Positions 35,896 through 46,315 of a DNA stretch of 64,000 bases are shown one piece after another. Each line of letters starts with the position of its first letter. The first letter of the stretch is position 1. The notes under the pieces were generated by a model. It did not search any database. It saw only the letters and a program-made list of their open reading frames with translations, and was not told where the DNA came from. The DNA is from Ceratobasidium sp. AG-K (lineage: Eukaryota; Basidiomycota; Agaricomycetes; Cantharellales; Ceratobasidiaceae): positions 2,542,001-2,606,000 of the forward strand of contig JAWNGF010000004.1 of assembly GCA_037039685.1 (NCBI GenBank). Direction: 5' to 3'. A program made the position numbers and the translations under genes.

Positions 35896-37548
35896 TTAGA
35901 TGGACCAACCCCAATCCTCCACCGGGTTATCCCTCTCATAGGCGAGGTTCTCGACGATTGAACCAGATTTCAACAACTCTGCGCTGACTTCTTCTCTGGG
36001 AACAGACGTGCGATCGCGGTATACGATACACCTCCAAAGTTTGATAGCCTGAACAGGGATTTTCTCAGCAACATCGCATATGTTGTACAAGTTGCACTCT
36101 CCCTCCAACATGTGAAGTGCATCTAAGCGAAAGGCAGTCTTTGTGGCGAGAGTACGAATCTCCAGCTTGTTATCACCGAACCGTAGGTTTTCCATTTCTG
36201 GGCAAGAAATGTGTTCCAATGCCAGTACTCGAAGATGAGGAAGCATATCAAGTAACTCATTGACCTGCGACCACCGTTCCACCGTGCTGATACGAAGCTT
36301 CACAATGTGGGAGTGCATCAGAAACTGGTGAACCGCCCTTTCTCTCTGTGTAAACCTGGGGTCGTGTGTAAGGGTCAACTGCAATGGTTTTGAAGCAGGG
36401 GCAAGCACGCGGAAAAACAAATTTAGCTGGCTGAATTCGAGCGAGCCTAAGTTCAAGATTTCTAAATCTTCGAGAGACGCAGGTGGACAATTGTCTGGGA
36501 TTTGGATATCACTGGTGATATCAATGCCAAATTCAAGTAGGCGTAGCTTGGGGCTCTGCTCTAGGATACCGTACAGATCGGGGTTAGTGATGAAAAACTG
36601 CCTTTTGCTTTGGCAAGTAAGCCGAAGTTCTACAAGTCCCCAATAAGCCTGGCTGACCCAGCAAGGAGACAGCCCATTTAAACGCAATTTTGTGACAGAG
36701 CGCAGAATATCCTCAAAAACCTCTTCGGATATACCCAAATAATAGCCTTCTGGTTCGAAACCGTCGTCTTCTATCCTGTCAGCGGAAATAATAAAGTCTG
36801 GGGTGTATTGGCCAAGGTCGTTGATAGTAAGCTCGGTCAAGATTCCTGGCTTGCAGTTGTTGAAACATGATTCATAGACGTACTCCATGTCAGTAAAATT
36901 CGCTGCGGTAGTAGGTATCACCAATTCAACAGATCTAGCGCGTGCCATGATAGATTCCATAAAACCATGCGGGACGCCCCAGCTAGTGATAGAGTGAGAG
37001 GCTGGAGTTCGTAACTGAACGTCTAGAGGTAGGTTTCCCGATCGTACCACACATGCCTCTGCGCGAGCTACAAAGGCTGGGCTCAATGGATGAAAATAAG
37101 CGAGATCGATGCGGGACCAGATTGAAGGCATATCGAGTAAAATCCGCCGCCAGCGCGAGCAGACGTGTGAGAGGAGGTCAGGCTGCGTGGGGAATGAAGT
37201 GTCCGTGAGTTTCTTGCTCTTTGTATTGTTGTAGGCGGCAAAAATGACTAGATGAAAGACATGAGTGAGGATTTCTGAGGGAAGGGAATTGATAGGTGTA
37301 AGAGCAGAGCAGTTCCTGGCTTGGCCTATAATCGATTTTGCCTGTTTGATTGTTTCCTCGTGGAGGGCAACGGCGGTGAATTCCCTTTCGATGTAGTCTA
37401 GAAAAGCTCGAGGAACATCTGCAAGCGAAGTGTTTTGGGCATAGTAATTCTGGATTGTGGAGCACGCGCCAATGTATCGACGGAGCGCGTCTTGGAGGAG
37501 GCTGCTTGCGGTGGTAAGCTCTTCTATAAGCTCAAACACGGGGTACAT
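35896..37548 (-). CDS. Large F-box protein, copy 1 of a tandem pair
   Basis: A single uninterrupted frame of about 550 codons, unusual in this intron-rich contig. An N-terminal helix region (VFELIEELTTASSLLQDALR) precedes the F-box, INSLPSEILTHVFHLVIF, and its companion WRRILLDMPSIWSRIDLAYF. The rest has irregular leucine-rich repeats such as VLALEHISCPEMENL and LEDLEILNLGSLEFSQL. It is probably an SCF ubiquitin-ligase adaptor. The first true ATG is at 37546-37548; the frame upstream begins with TTG. The stop is TAA at 35896-35898. Its neighbour at 38.4-40.1 kb is a clear paralogue. Such F-box expansions are typical of Agaricomycetes; the target is unknown. Confidence 0.8.
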   Translation of the reverse strand: MYPVFELIEELTTASSLLQDALRRYIGACSTIQNYYAQNTSLADVPRAFLDYIEREFTAVALHEETIKQAKSIIGQARNCSALTPINSLPSEILTHVFHLVIFAAYNNTKSKKLTDTSFPTQPDLLSHVCSRWRRILLDMPSIWSRIDLAYFHPLSPAFVARAEACVVRSGNLPLDVQLRTPASHSITSWGVPHGFMESIMARARSVELVIPTTAANFTDMEYVYESCFNNCKPGILTELTINDLGQYTPDFIISADRIEDDGFEPEGYYLGISEEVFEDILRSVTKLRLNGLSPCWVSQAYWGLVELRLTCQSKRQFFITNPDLYGILEQSPKLRLLEFGIDITSDIQIPDNCPPASLEDLEILNLGSLEFSQLNLFFRVLAPASKPLQLTLTHDPRFTQRERAVHQFLMHSHIVKLRISTVERWSQVNELLDMLPHLRVLALEHISCPEMENLRFGDNKLEIRTLATKTAFRLDALHMLEGECNLYNICDVAEKIPVQAIKLWRCIVYRDRTSVPREEVSAELLKSGSIVENLAYERDNPVEDWGWSI

Positions 37549-38429
37549 GAGCAAAGTTGAAATCGGGGGAAGCTAACAGGTTGTAAATTTGAACAACAGA
37601 GGGCCTGAACTTAGGTTACAATAATCGCTGGGCGTTTATTATAATTCACTCCTTGTTTGATGCACTCTCACGGGTTCTACGCGTGTGAGACCTTTCGAAG
37701 AGCTTTAGCGCCGCGCGCTTTTCTCGTTGTATGCGCGCCCGCATGCTTACCTCCCGCCCGTAGGCACCATTCTCGGCTCGCCAGCCGTTCATCACCGCCG
37801 CGTTCGGTCACTTTCCGCTTTTACTCAGGTGAGACGCTTCTCCCAGCCGGCCAGGACGCTTCCTGACGTCCGAACCCTTCGCGCAGATCGTCATCTATCC
37901 TAATGCGATATTGCTATTAAGCGCACGGTCCGTGCATGATGCTTTTTGGCAGTTGGGACCTCGCATTGGGATGACTGGCGGTATGTGTCAAGTTACAAAC
38001 CCGAACTTCAGTTACTATCGTACGGTGAAATATGGCAAAGGCTTCACTATCGTTGACATTCTACAGGGTTACTCAAATGTATAGTATATATGCGTTTGAG
38101 TGGCCTGGTTTCCTTCTTTCCATCACTGGCCTCAATCTAAAATCATCTCAAAAGATCCACCACCCATGGCAAGCCGCAATCAAGTCAGGCATCAGTAAAC
38201 CCTGGAAGCGTTCGTGGAAGCAACAAAACGATCGGTTGTTCTTTCAAGTCCGCAGAACGCCATCAGCGCTCACATGTTTTGTTGACGAAAACATGTATAG
38301 AGGCCGTAATAAGCTTGGGTACCCGGAGACGGTGACGGCACGCGAATATCATCCTAAGTAGCTCGATACCAGTCGACAATCCTAGTTCTAATCACATGAA
38401 TTCTGGTTATCTGTACGTCAATGAGCCAG
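37549..38429. other. Spacer between the paired F-box genes
   Basis: The plus strand has open stretches at 37657-37866 and 38032-38361, but neither shows known motifs. They may be relics. Confidence 0.35.
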
Positions 38430-40073
38430 TCACAGGGGCCGAGTCCAACTATCGATTGGACTAGCATCCCAAAATTTCACAAATCTCACAACAGGGTATG
38501 ACTTCAGCAATTCCTCTGTGGCTTCTGGTTCACCAGCGGGCTTGGAGTCGTGCTGTATATAAATCCTCCAGAGAGTTACGACCTGTACAGGGAACAGCCT
38601 GGCTATTTGACAGATATTACCCAAGCCGATTCGACTTTTAAGAATGTGGAGTGTTTCCAAGTGGAAGGTTGCAGGGAGTCCAACGCTCTCGTCGCTGTCA
38701 AACGCGTCATGGTTTGTTGTATCGGAAAACTCGCTCAGCGCCAAGACTCGAAGACGGGGAAACAGGCCAAGCAGAGCCTCGAGTTCTGGTAATCGCCGCA
38801 GATGATTGACGCAGAGCTCCGTGACGTTCGAGTGTTTGACAAACCGGGTAAAGTCGTTTTCAGTAGCCTGCACTCGGGTCATATTGCGGTCATGTGTAAG
38901 AGTGAGCCTCAACGGTGTCGACCCGCAAGCGAGCACACGGAGGAATGTGTTCAGTTGGCTAAATTGAAGTGTCCCCAAGTTTAAAACCTCCAAGTCTTCG
39001 AGGAGCACGGGTAACCCATCGGTAGGAACGTCCTCGGCATCAGTGATACGGATATCAAAATGAAGGATGCGAAGCTTGGGGCTATGTCGTAGGATATCGT
39101 ACAACGCTGAATTGGGGATTCCAATGCTATCTGTGATTGGAGATTCTAGGCGAAGTTCGGTAAGCCCATGATAAGCTTTGCTAGCCCAATAAGGATAAAG
39201 GCCTTCCAGACGCAGCGTTGTTACCGAAAGCATAAGCTCTTCAAAAGCTTCCTGGGGCATGTCCACGAAACAACCTTCAGGCTGAAAATCGACATGATTT
39301 ATGCGGTCTGAACCAATAATAAAGTCAGGTGTGTAGGAGCCTTGGTCCTTGATTGCGAGTTTTCGCAGTACCCCTGGTACGGTGTTCTGGAAGCATGCTT
39401 GAAAGAAAAGCCTGTTAAACAGAAGTTCTGTGGTGGGTACCTTCAGGTCAAGTGATCTGGTGCGTGTCGAGATGGACGCGAGGAACTCAGAGAGTGCGCC
39501 TCCATCGTAAGTACCGTGGGACGAAGGTATTTGCAGATGAATGTCCAATGGCAAAATTCCCGAGCGCGCCGCACAAGCCTGGGCGCGAGCTAAAAACGCC
39601 GGGCTTAGTGTATGGGAATAGGTAAGGTCGATCCGAGACCAGACTATGGACAAATCCAGTAGAATTTGGCGCCAGAGAAAACAAACATGGGATAAGAAGT
39701 CCGGATACTTGGGAAACGAGGTATCCACGTGCTGCGGGAAAGGACTTGTCGAAATCTCGCTGCGAGAGTCATCGATTACTAGGCGGAAGATGCGTGTGAG
39801 GACTTCCGGAGGGAGAGAGTGAATGGGGGAGAGGGTAGAAGAGCGGTTTCTAGTCCGGCCGATGATAGACTTAGCCTGCTTGATTTTCGTCTCGTGAAGG
39901 GCTATGGATAGCGATTCGCTTGCAACGCAGTCCAACAAGGCTGGAGGAACGCGTGTGAGGGCAGCAGTTTGACCATAACAAGCCTGAATGGCGGAGCAAG
40001 CTGTGATATATCGATCCAATGAAGCCTGAAGTAGATTACTGGCGGTAGCGAGCTCCTGGATAGATTCGAGCAT
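38430..40073 (-). CDS. Large F-box protein, copy 2 of a tandem pair
   Basis: A paralogue of the gene at 35.9-37.5 kb, same strand and also intronless. Matching features are LESIQELATASNLLQASLDR at the N-terminus, IKQAKSIIGRTRNRSSTLSP, the F-box IHSLPPEVLTRIFRLVID, WRQILLDLSIVWSRIDLTYS and LARAQACAARSGILPLDIHL. An insertion RSEISTSPFPQHVDTSF follows the F-box relative to copy 1. The C-terminal leucine-rich part (LEDLEVLNLGTLQFSQLNTF, LRVLALSEFSD) is conserved. The start is ATG at 40071-40073 (the frame upstream has only TTG); the stop is TGA at 38430-38432. Confidence 0.8.
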   Translation of the reverse strand: MLESIQELATASNLLQASLDRYITACSAIQACYGQTAALTRVPPALLDCVASESLSIALHETKIKQAKSIIGRTRNRSSTLSPIHSLPPEVLTRIFRLVIDDSRSEISTSPFPQHVDTSFPKYPDFLSHVCFLWRQILLDLSIVWSRIDLTYSHTLSPAFLARAQACAARSGILPLDIHLQIPSSHGTYDGGALSEFLASISTRTRSLDLKVPTTELLFNRLFFQACFQNTVPGVLRKLAIKDQGSYTPDFIIGSDRINHVDFQPEGCFVDMPQEAFEELMLSVTTLRLEGLYPYWASKAYHGLTELRLESPITDSIGIPNSALYDILRHSPKLRILHFDIRITDAEDVPTDGLPVLLEDLEVLNLGTLQFSQLNTFLRVLACGSTPLRLTLTHDRNMTRVQATENDFTRFVKHSNVTELCVNHLRRLPELEALLGLFPRLRVLALSEFSDTTNHDAFDSDESVGLPATFHLETLHILKSRIGLGNICQIARLFPVQVVTLWRIYIQHDSKPAGEPEATEELLKSYPVVRFVKFWDASPIDSWTRPL

Positions 40074-40793
40074 GGTATGCTTGAGCAAGATGGAGATAGA
40101 TTCAAGGTGCAGGGGTTCGATCCAGGTTAGTCAATCGTCCAGCGCTTATACTTATTGCTGACGTAGTGGTCCTTCATTGACATATGCTACGATGGCGAAG
40201 CAATCATTATCTGTGCCAAACAGGTTATTACATTTACGGGCGCGATTAAAGTGCCAGAAATTCTGGGGTATTTGAATTTTTGATATCCCAAGCTGAACCG
40301 GTCCCAGAACGCAGCCACGCTCAACCCTAGTACTCAAAGCCGCTCTTTTGCGAGACCGTGGTGTCATATTTGGATCGGTCCTTGCAGAAATAGTTGTACT
40401 TCAGTCTATATGTTATTAGGGCGCATTAACTCGGGAATCATGCCGCTGGGGGGGGGGGGGGGGGCGAGTGACGCGTGCGAATGCTGGCCAAAGATTGAAT
40501 TACTAGGAACCTAGATGTGCTTCGTCGCTACCTGGAGTATAATAGGCGCATATATCCACTCATGACCAGGGTTCTTTGTCGGGAATTGAATCCAAACTCA
40601 TTCGTGTCGAAAAATGAGCTGGACCAGTTAAGGAGAAATTTCCCACCTGGACACCCCATCACTACTTGGCCACGATCACAAACAACGCGGGCAATTAAAC
40701 AAATGTATACGTTAACAATAACACGGGACCAGTAGAAATATGTGTGATTTTCTGGGTACCGAGTGCGATCGCAGGCCAATCGCCTTCTCCTGA
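40074..40793. other. Intergenic region with a long G run
   Basis: No gene is supported. Frames at 40517-40735 (+) and 40528-40902 (-) have no motifs. Confidence 0.4.
40448..40464. repeat. Homopolymer of 17 G
   Basis: Seventeen consecutive G residues in intergenic DNA; it could form a G-quadruplex or be a mutation and sequencing hot spot. Its length may be miscalled. Confidence 0.9.
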
Positions 40794-42419
40794 TCAAACG
40801 GCCTTGGAATATACTCTCAGAGACGTGATATCCCAGTATGCCTTCTTGAATGATGCAGGGTTTTCGTTGACGTACTCTAAATGTAGCAGAATTATGGTGC
40901 ATTGATGAGAAACCCTCCCAGACAAATTTGTGTGGTGCAACTCACTGATACAATCTCCCGGGCATCCAGCGTTATTGAATACAGGAGTCTGTCCAGCCCA
41001 GTCTCCGCCTACATACTCGTTTGATGAAATGCCAAGAACCAAAGCATACGAACTTACAGAAAGTAAGGTTGATGATGATGTTCTCTGGTCCGAAAATAGT
41101 GTCAAATTCGCAAGTGTTTGACGACTCCCACACTGCAACGGGGGTACCGAAGTCCTTGGTGCAGATATAGTCCAACCCCTGCCTTACTGAAAATGGGACG
41201 TTCTTGTCTTGGCGGCCCCAGAACCAGATGGAAATTTTGGACTTGGTTCTCTCGGTGACGAACCTAAAGCATGGCACGCATTGTTAAGCTATTCGCTACA
41301 ACCGCAACAATTCAACTTGCCATCCTCCGCCGATTGCGTTGAGTCCTGGACCGTACGAGTCCTTACGGTCCCACTGGACGGGACAGCCCTGGTTCCAGTT
41401 GTTGAGCCAACTGCAGTTGGTTGCGACTACCGATCTGATATTGGCGGTAAGCTTAGTTAAATCTTGGGTTAGCCGACTGAGAAACGCACCCAGTCATTGT
41501 ACGGTTAGGTGCCATAGTGCATCCATTGACTGTGTGAAGGGCCGAGTGGTTAGGAGGTTGACTACGTGATGCGAGCTATTCGTTAGAGCTAAAGTTGGAT
41601 AATTCAGAGCGACATACTCGTGTACCTAGTTTACCAAGCTTCGTTAGGACTGATAGTACGAAAGCAAGACAATACCCACCCCCTCAAGAATATCAATTTC
41701 TCCATTAATAGGCCAGTCTTCGACCTGCGTCATCCAGTAACTTCGAGGTTCGGGTTAGTTGTTGTATGTGATAAAATGATGGGAACATACGCTGGCCAAG
41801 TCCTATTTTACCGAAGACCGTCAGTTAGTAGGCTAGACTAGTACTTTGGTTGACTTACCCGCATCCCTCGGGCATATGTTTCTACGTAAGATGGCGTTGA
41901 GCGTTCCGAAGCGACAAATCGGATCGGACATACCAGATCGAGTACTGAAACGCCGGTCGTCCACTGTTTTTTCGACTGAATCCTGATAGAGTCACGACCA
42001 GGGCCATCGGGGTCCAACACAGTCGTCGAGTCTGCGCGCATAATGAAGCTATTCTTCTTCGCTTCCGTGAGCTTTTTTGCGATGGCCGTTGTCATGTTCA
42101 CATAGCTACAAGTCCGATGAGTTTTATACCGCGAACTGCTACGAAAGGACACTCACTTGACGCGGCCGTGTGTAGGGTCAGGTATCGCTTCAAATGTGAA
42201 CCCGTCGTAAAACTCCTTGCCGGCAAAGCTATCGGTGATCTTCCAAGTTGCATGATCGTCGCCGCCCGGTTTCGTCGACACTGAAGCCTCGACATTGATA
42301 CCACGTCTATGTTTATGTCCAAGCCCGCGCAAGTAATGATTATTGGAGTCCTCAAACGAGAACACGTTGGGAACGGCAGCCAAGAGCAGGCAAAGCGTGG
42401 AGACGGAAGCGTGTCGCAT
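40794..42419 (-). CDS. Secreted GH16 endo-1,3(4)-beta-glucanase
   Basis: A glycoside hydrolase family 16 enzyme acting on beta-1,3/1,4- or 1,3/1,6-glucans, in cell-wall remodelling or plant glucan attack. The start gives a signal peptide, MRHASVSTLCLLLAAVPNVF. Then come HATWKITDSFAGKEFYDGFT, SFIMRADSTTVLDPDGPGRD, RIQSKKQWTTGVSVLDL and TWPAYW. The catalytic motif is GEIDILEG (E-I-D-I-x-E), near 41.7 kb. Later exons give NQGCPVQWDRKDSYGPGLNA, KISIWFWGRQDKNVPFSV, FGPENIIINLTFC, DWAGQTPVFNNAGCPGDCI and YVNENPASFKKAYWDITSLR, ending VYSKAV with TGA at 40794-40796. There are about ten exons. All typical parts are present, so it is probably active. Confidence 0.88.
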
Positions 42420-43841
42420 GTTGAGGCCGAGCGCGAAGGGAGCGGAAAACTATGTCTAGCAATTGTCGTAATATATACCAGCGCGAAGTTTTTCATCGCC
42501 TATACATTGCATATTGTCAATATCCCGAGGCTGAACGTGTTGTGCTGTCTGGAGCCGAAACTCAAGGACGCGGTTCTTGGGCTGATCCGGGAACCGCGCG
42601 TGCCAAGTCTGCGCGCTAATCGGCGACGATGACATCTAAAATACCATGCCACTAGACAACAAAAATAATGTACGCCCAACGGTTTGGCGAATACAAGCAT
42701 CAGCAACATGACTCAAGCTTCGGACTGGGCGCGCCGCAAGGTTCCCTCCACACGGTTGGATTACGCACTTATCAGCCTGGAGGGTTCGTGTGTATTCACC
42801 TTGAGAAGTCGCTAAACTTGGATCATGTCAAAATGGTGGCGCATGGGCGACCGCCTGCCCCTGGAATCTTAGGACTGTTCTGTACTCCCTGTCCGCTGTA
42901 GTAACAGCTGAAGAGCGCGGCCTGGTCATTCATTAGCCGAACCTTCGCAATTCTCCCGATTTTATCTCCGTCTTACATCTTGCCACTGTCCCAGTCGCTC
43001 TGGATTCTCGAAGAGCGAACAGCTTGGCACTCCAGCATTGGGCAACTTGCAGTGCCCATTGAACCAGCCTGGTCTTGGCACGTATCTATGACCACAGCAC
43101 GCTGGTTCCCCCAATGCCACTCCCGTTGGACGTGCTTTGATGTTATACCACATTCACAGCTCGAGCGATCTATGACCGCGGGTGATTCTCCCGAACTTCG
43201 GCGCATCCAAAATCGTCACGCAATCCACAACCGCGTTGGAGCATGGATAACCCTCGTAAACGCACGGAGTGCCCAAAGGCGGCCGCCTTACTACAGGAGC
43301 CACCCTATGATCCTGTATTGGGACGAGCATTGCAACATGACGGCCCGCCGATAACATCATTCTACCCAATACGCCCATCCATTAGGCGGCGTACCTATAC
43401 GCCTCGGCATGTCGAATCATCCCCTCGCCTCGTTTCACGACGTACTCCCACTCTCTTCGCGTACTAATATCGCATGACGCATCGCTACGTGTGGGCCAAA
43501 CATGGCGTGCGTGCCATTCCACCGGCATTTTACTCGCGGTTTCAACTCCGCTCCAATCAATCCACTTGGTTCGGACGCTCACTCACCCGAATATGGCTCT
43601 ATGATTATCGGCCATTCCTCAAGGTCTGCCGCTCGCAGAATCATGGCGGTGAAAAAACACGCTCGACGGCCGCTCGCACACTCTTGTTCTGCACGCGGGC
43701 GTGTACCAACATGGTCCAGTCATATTTCAGTCACAGTATAAGATAGTTTAGTGAGTGCCCCTAACGCCACTAATTTTTTTGCTCCTACCGCTTGTATTTT
43801 TCGGAAACCCCCTCTTGCCTCTTCCTTTTATATCCTTATCT
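42420..43841. other. Intergenic region, no firm gene
   Basis: Several frames of 70-125 codons exist on both strands (for example 42980-43354 +, 42973-43206 -). One minus frame is Cys-rich (RSSCECGI, TASCPMLEC), hinting at a small secreted protein, but no start, splice pattern or family supports it. Confidence 0.3.
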
Positions 43842-44509
43842 ATGCCTAATAGGCCTAATCTCTTGCCGCTCTTTAGTCGGCGTTATGACTCTCAAGGCGA
43901 TAGCAATTTCCACCACCAGCTTAACGTGTGGTGCGACCGCATTGGGATTAGCCACATCAAATTTGTAGTCGTTGACGCAGGTATCATGGATGGACAGCGC
44001 CGGTTCGAAGCTATACCCTTGTGTGAGACCGGCATATCCACTCTTTTGAAACGGCTACATGCATGCTGACTCTACTAAAGTTCCTCAGATCCATAGTCAG
44101 CCTTATGCTTTGTCACAGTATGTAGGATCGGGGTCGTCCAAGATAGCCGCCCAGTGCAAATCAATGCTGGTTCTCGAGGGAGCCCAACTCGATATCGATA
44201 TGAGCCTCGTTCGGTGGGGTTTCTATTTGGACGATGCTACCAGGCGCCACATGGCTGTACCATACGGTAAGATACAATCCTTTTATTTTGTGTCTTCCAC
44301 TCAAGCAATGACCCGTGCTCGATTAGTCTATGGAGGTCCAGTTCAGCTGAGCGACCCACGTGTTATTGGGCGGGGAACCTCGAAAGACGCCGCCAAGGAA
44401 GCCTCGTCAAGGCAGCTGATGAATTTGGGATACTGCGTAGGTCACTCTCTGTCCGCGTTTATCCTTGGATGGCACCCTCTAACTTTTTGTAAAATAGTTA
44501 ACTTGTTGA
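43842..44509 (+). CDS. dsRBD-like two-domain small protein (family member B)
   Basis: The clearest dsRBD-like member. Domain 1: FHHQLNVWCDRIGIS (helix), HIKFVVVDAGIMDGQRRFEA (strands), then after a phase-1 intron YVGSGSSKIAAQCKSMLVLE. Domain 2: LVRWGFYLDDATRRHMAVPY, VYGGPVQLSDPRVIGRGTSK and DAAKEASSRQLMNLGYC. GRGTSKDAAKEASSRQLM is close to the canonical G-x-G-x-S-K-K-x-A-K-x-x-A-A-x-x-L of dsRBDs. The intron between AVPY and VYGG is 66 nt and in frame, so it may be retained. The last exon is short and its place is uncertain (stop near 44509 chosen by analogy with A and D). It is the first of three direct copies within 5 kb. Confidence 0.6.
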
Positions 44510-45653
44510 TTGTGACAGTCGTCCCTTATACCTCGGACAATTTACGTGCAAGATGTTTTCAGCAGCTTTAGACTTTGGCTCTGTGAGATGCGTTTCCTCC
44601 CCACTATTGATTTTATGCCTTATGCCGTGTATGCGTTTCGTTCATTCTCGCATGGACTGAACCAGTACATCATCCATCACGACTGTATCGGTAGTTTCTT
44701 CATAAGCCTGTTCGATATGTTAAATCATACCAACTAATACCATGCTATTTTGCTATCTGCCTAATTGAGCTTCGTCGAGCTGACCCTAGGCTATCCAACA
44801 CAATATATTATGTAATACATCTGTGGGTTAGGTGCCGTTTCAACTAGTACTTGCAACAACCACAAAGCACCGAGATGCCAAAATCCAGAACATCTTGTCT
44901 GGGATAATCCACACCAATAAGGCTCGGAGAATATTTCGCACTTGGTCAACTAAAACCTATAACTGGAACAACACCCTGCAACCGCCTTCATAGCGCTCGT
45001 TGACGTAACTATTGTCGGGTTTACCCACCCTCAAAACGCCGACGGATTCTTGTGGCTTCGTCTGGCGACGATTTAGGGCATTGAGGCGTAGCCTTGAGCG
45101 TCTGGCTGCCACAATCGTGTTACCTGCCTGGTCGCAGACCGCCAGAGCGCTCCGGCATGCAGTGTTAACCGGCAACCACTCAACATGATTGGGCCTCGTG
45201 GACATTTGTGGAATGGAAAATCTTCTGGAGACAAGTGCTTTGCTCGACGTCAGCACAGCCGGCTCGGATAGACCCCTGGCCTGGGCGAACCTATCGAATG
45301 GCCATCATTTCATGCCGTGCAGACCACTAGCGGTTAACCAATACATCCCAGAAAGCATCGCGGTAGAGCCGTGCTCCAAGTGACTCGCCAGACCCACTTC
45401 ACCCATTTGCCAGTCGGGCACCGCCGTGAAAACACAGATTACTTGAGCACCAAGCTATCGACACTCCGACCAACCTGATACGGCTATAAGCTTCCCAATG
45501 CGGTAAATTGATTGGCGGCTCTCAAAAAATCTCATGTTGTGCAGGGTAATCGGATATAGGCTGCTTGGGGTACGTGCTCCTCCTGTCCGTGTTATATGGA
45601 GACGTGTGCTGCAGCACGCGAACTTCTAACCTACCCCTTTCCCCCTGCCAGAT
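44510..45653. other. Spacer between members B and C
   Basis: The part just after B contains CTGTATCGGTAGTTTCTTCA, matching CTGTATCGATAGCTTCTCCA downstream of member D, so the 3' flanks were duplicated with the genes. A minus frame at 44957-45256 (99 codons) is not recognised. Confidence 0.4.
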
Positions 45654-46315
45654 ATGTTTCCCAGCAACGAACTCCGCCCAGTATTTAATCGACCTTACCA
45701 GGACAACCATAACTGTGGATATCGCGACCAATTGAACATTTGGTGCTCACGTATTCGAACTCCTAGCATTATCTTCAAGACGGACTTCACCGGGTACACC
45801 AGCCCTGATGACTTGAGCAAGAGACTGGGGAGGGCCATCCCCAACTGTAGGTCTCCCGCCGACTTGTGTGGTCTGCGATTTGCATACTTGCCCAGTCCCA
45901 AGGGTTGGCCTCGCGCCCCGGCCATTGAGCCAAGAATACGTGGGCTACGGACCGTTTAAACAAGAAGCTCAAAATCCATCATTACGAGGCTTCCGAGGGT
46001 TGTCATGAGGTATGAGCTTAATTCGTTGGAGGTTTACCCCCAGGCGGATATCACAAAGCTTCGCCACATGGTGAGTTTCGTTTACGATCACTACCCCGGG
46101 ATGTTCTACTCAGCGCTTGGGATCTTTAGTCTACGATTGGGATCCCGCTCTGGATATGTTGGCTGGGGAACTACCACGCGCGAAGCTGAAGAAGACTCTG
46201 TGATGAAGCTGTTCACTCTGAAGTACTATGTATGCGTCCCGCTCTTGTTTCTTTTTAGCACCTGACCCTCCGTGGGTCTATAATGCAGGTAACCCATTCG
46301 GGCGCATACTCATAA
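45654..46315 (+). pseudogene. dsRBD-like family member C, frame-broken copy
   Basis: Same plan as B and D: YRDQLNIWCSRIRTPS (helix), IIFKTDFTGYTSPDDL and LGRAIPN (strands), then LSQEYVGYGPFKQEAQ, a second unit with VMRYELNSLEVY, VYDWDPAL and GYVGWGTTTREAEEDSVMKL. Three single-base shifts must be allowed to keep this frame, at 45971-45974 (AAAA), 46037-46041 (CCCCC) and 46152-46153 (GG). All are homopolymers that look one base short. Three breaks in 200 bp could mean decay, but the pattern is also what sequencing errors would give. The probable end VTHSGAYS recalls the VTW end of member D. I list it as a pseudogene with reserve. Confidence 0.5.

Noticed and set aside
42973..43378. Cys-rich minus frames suggesting a small secreted protein
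   Set aside because: Cysteines fall in different frames, no signal peptide or splice pattern joins them.
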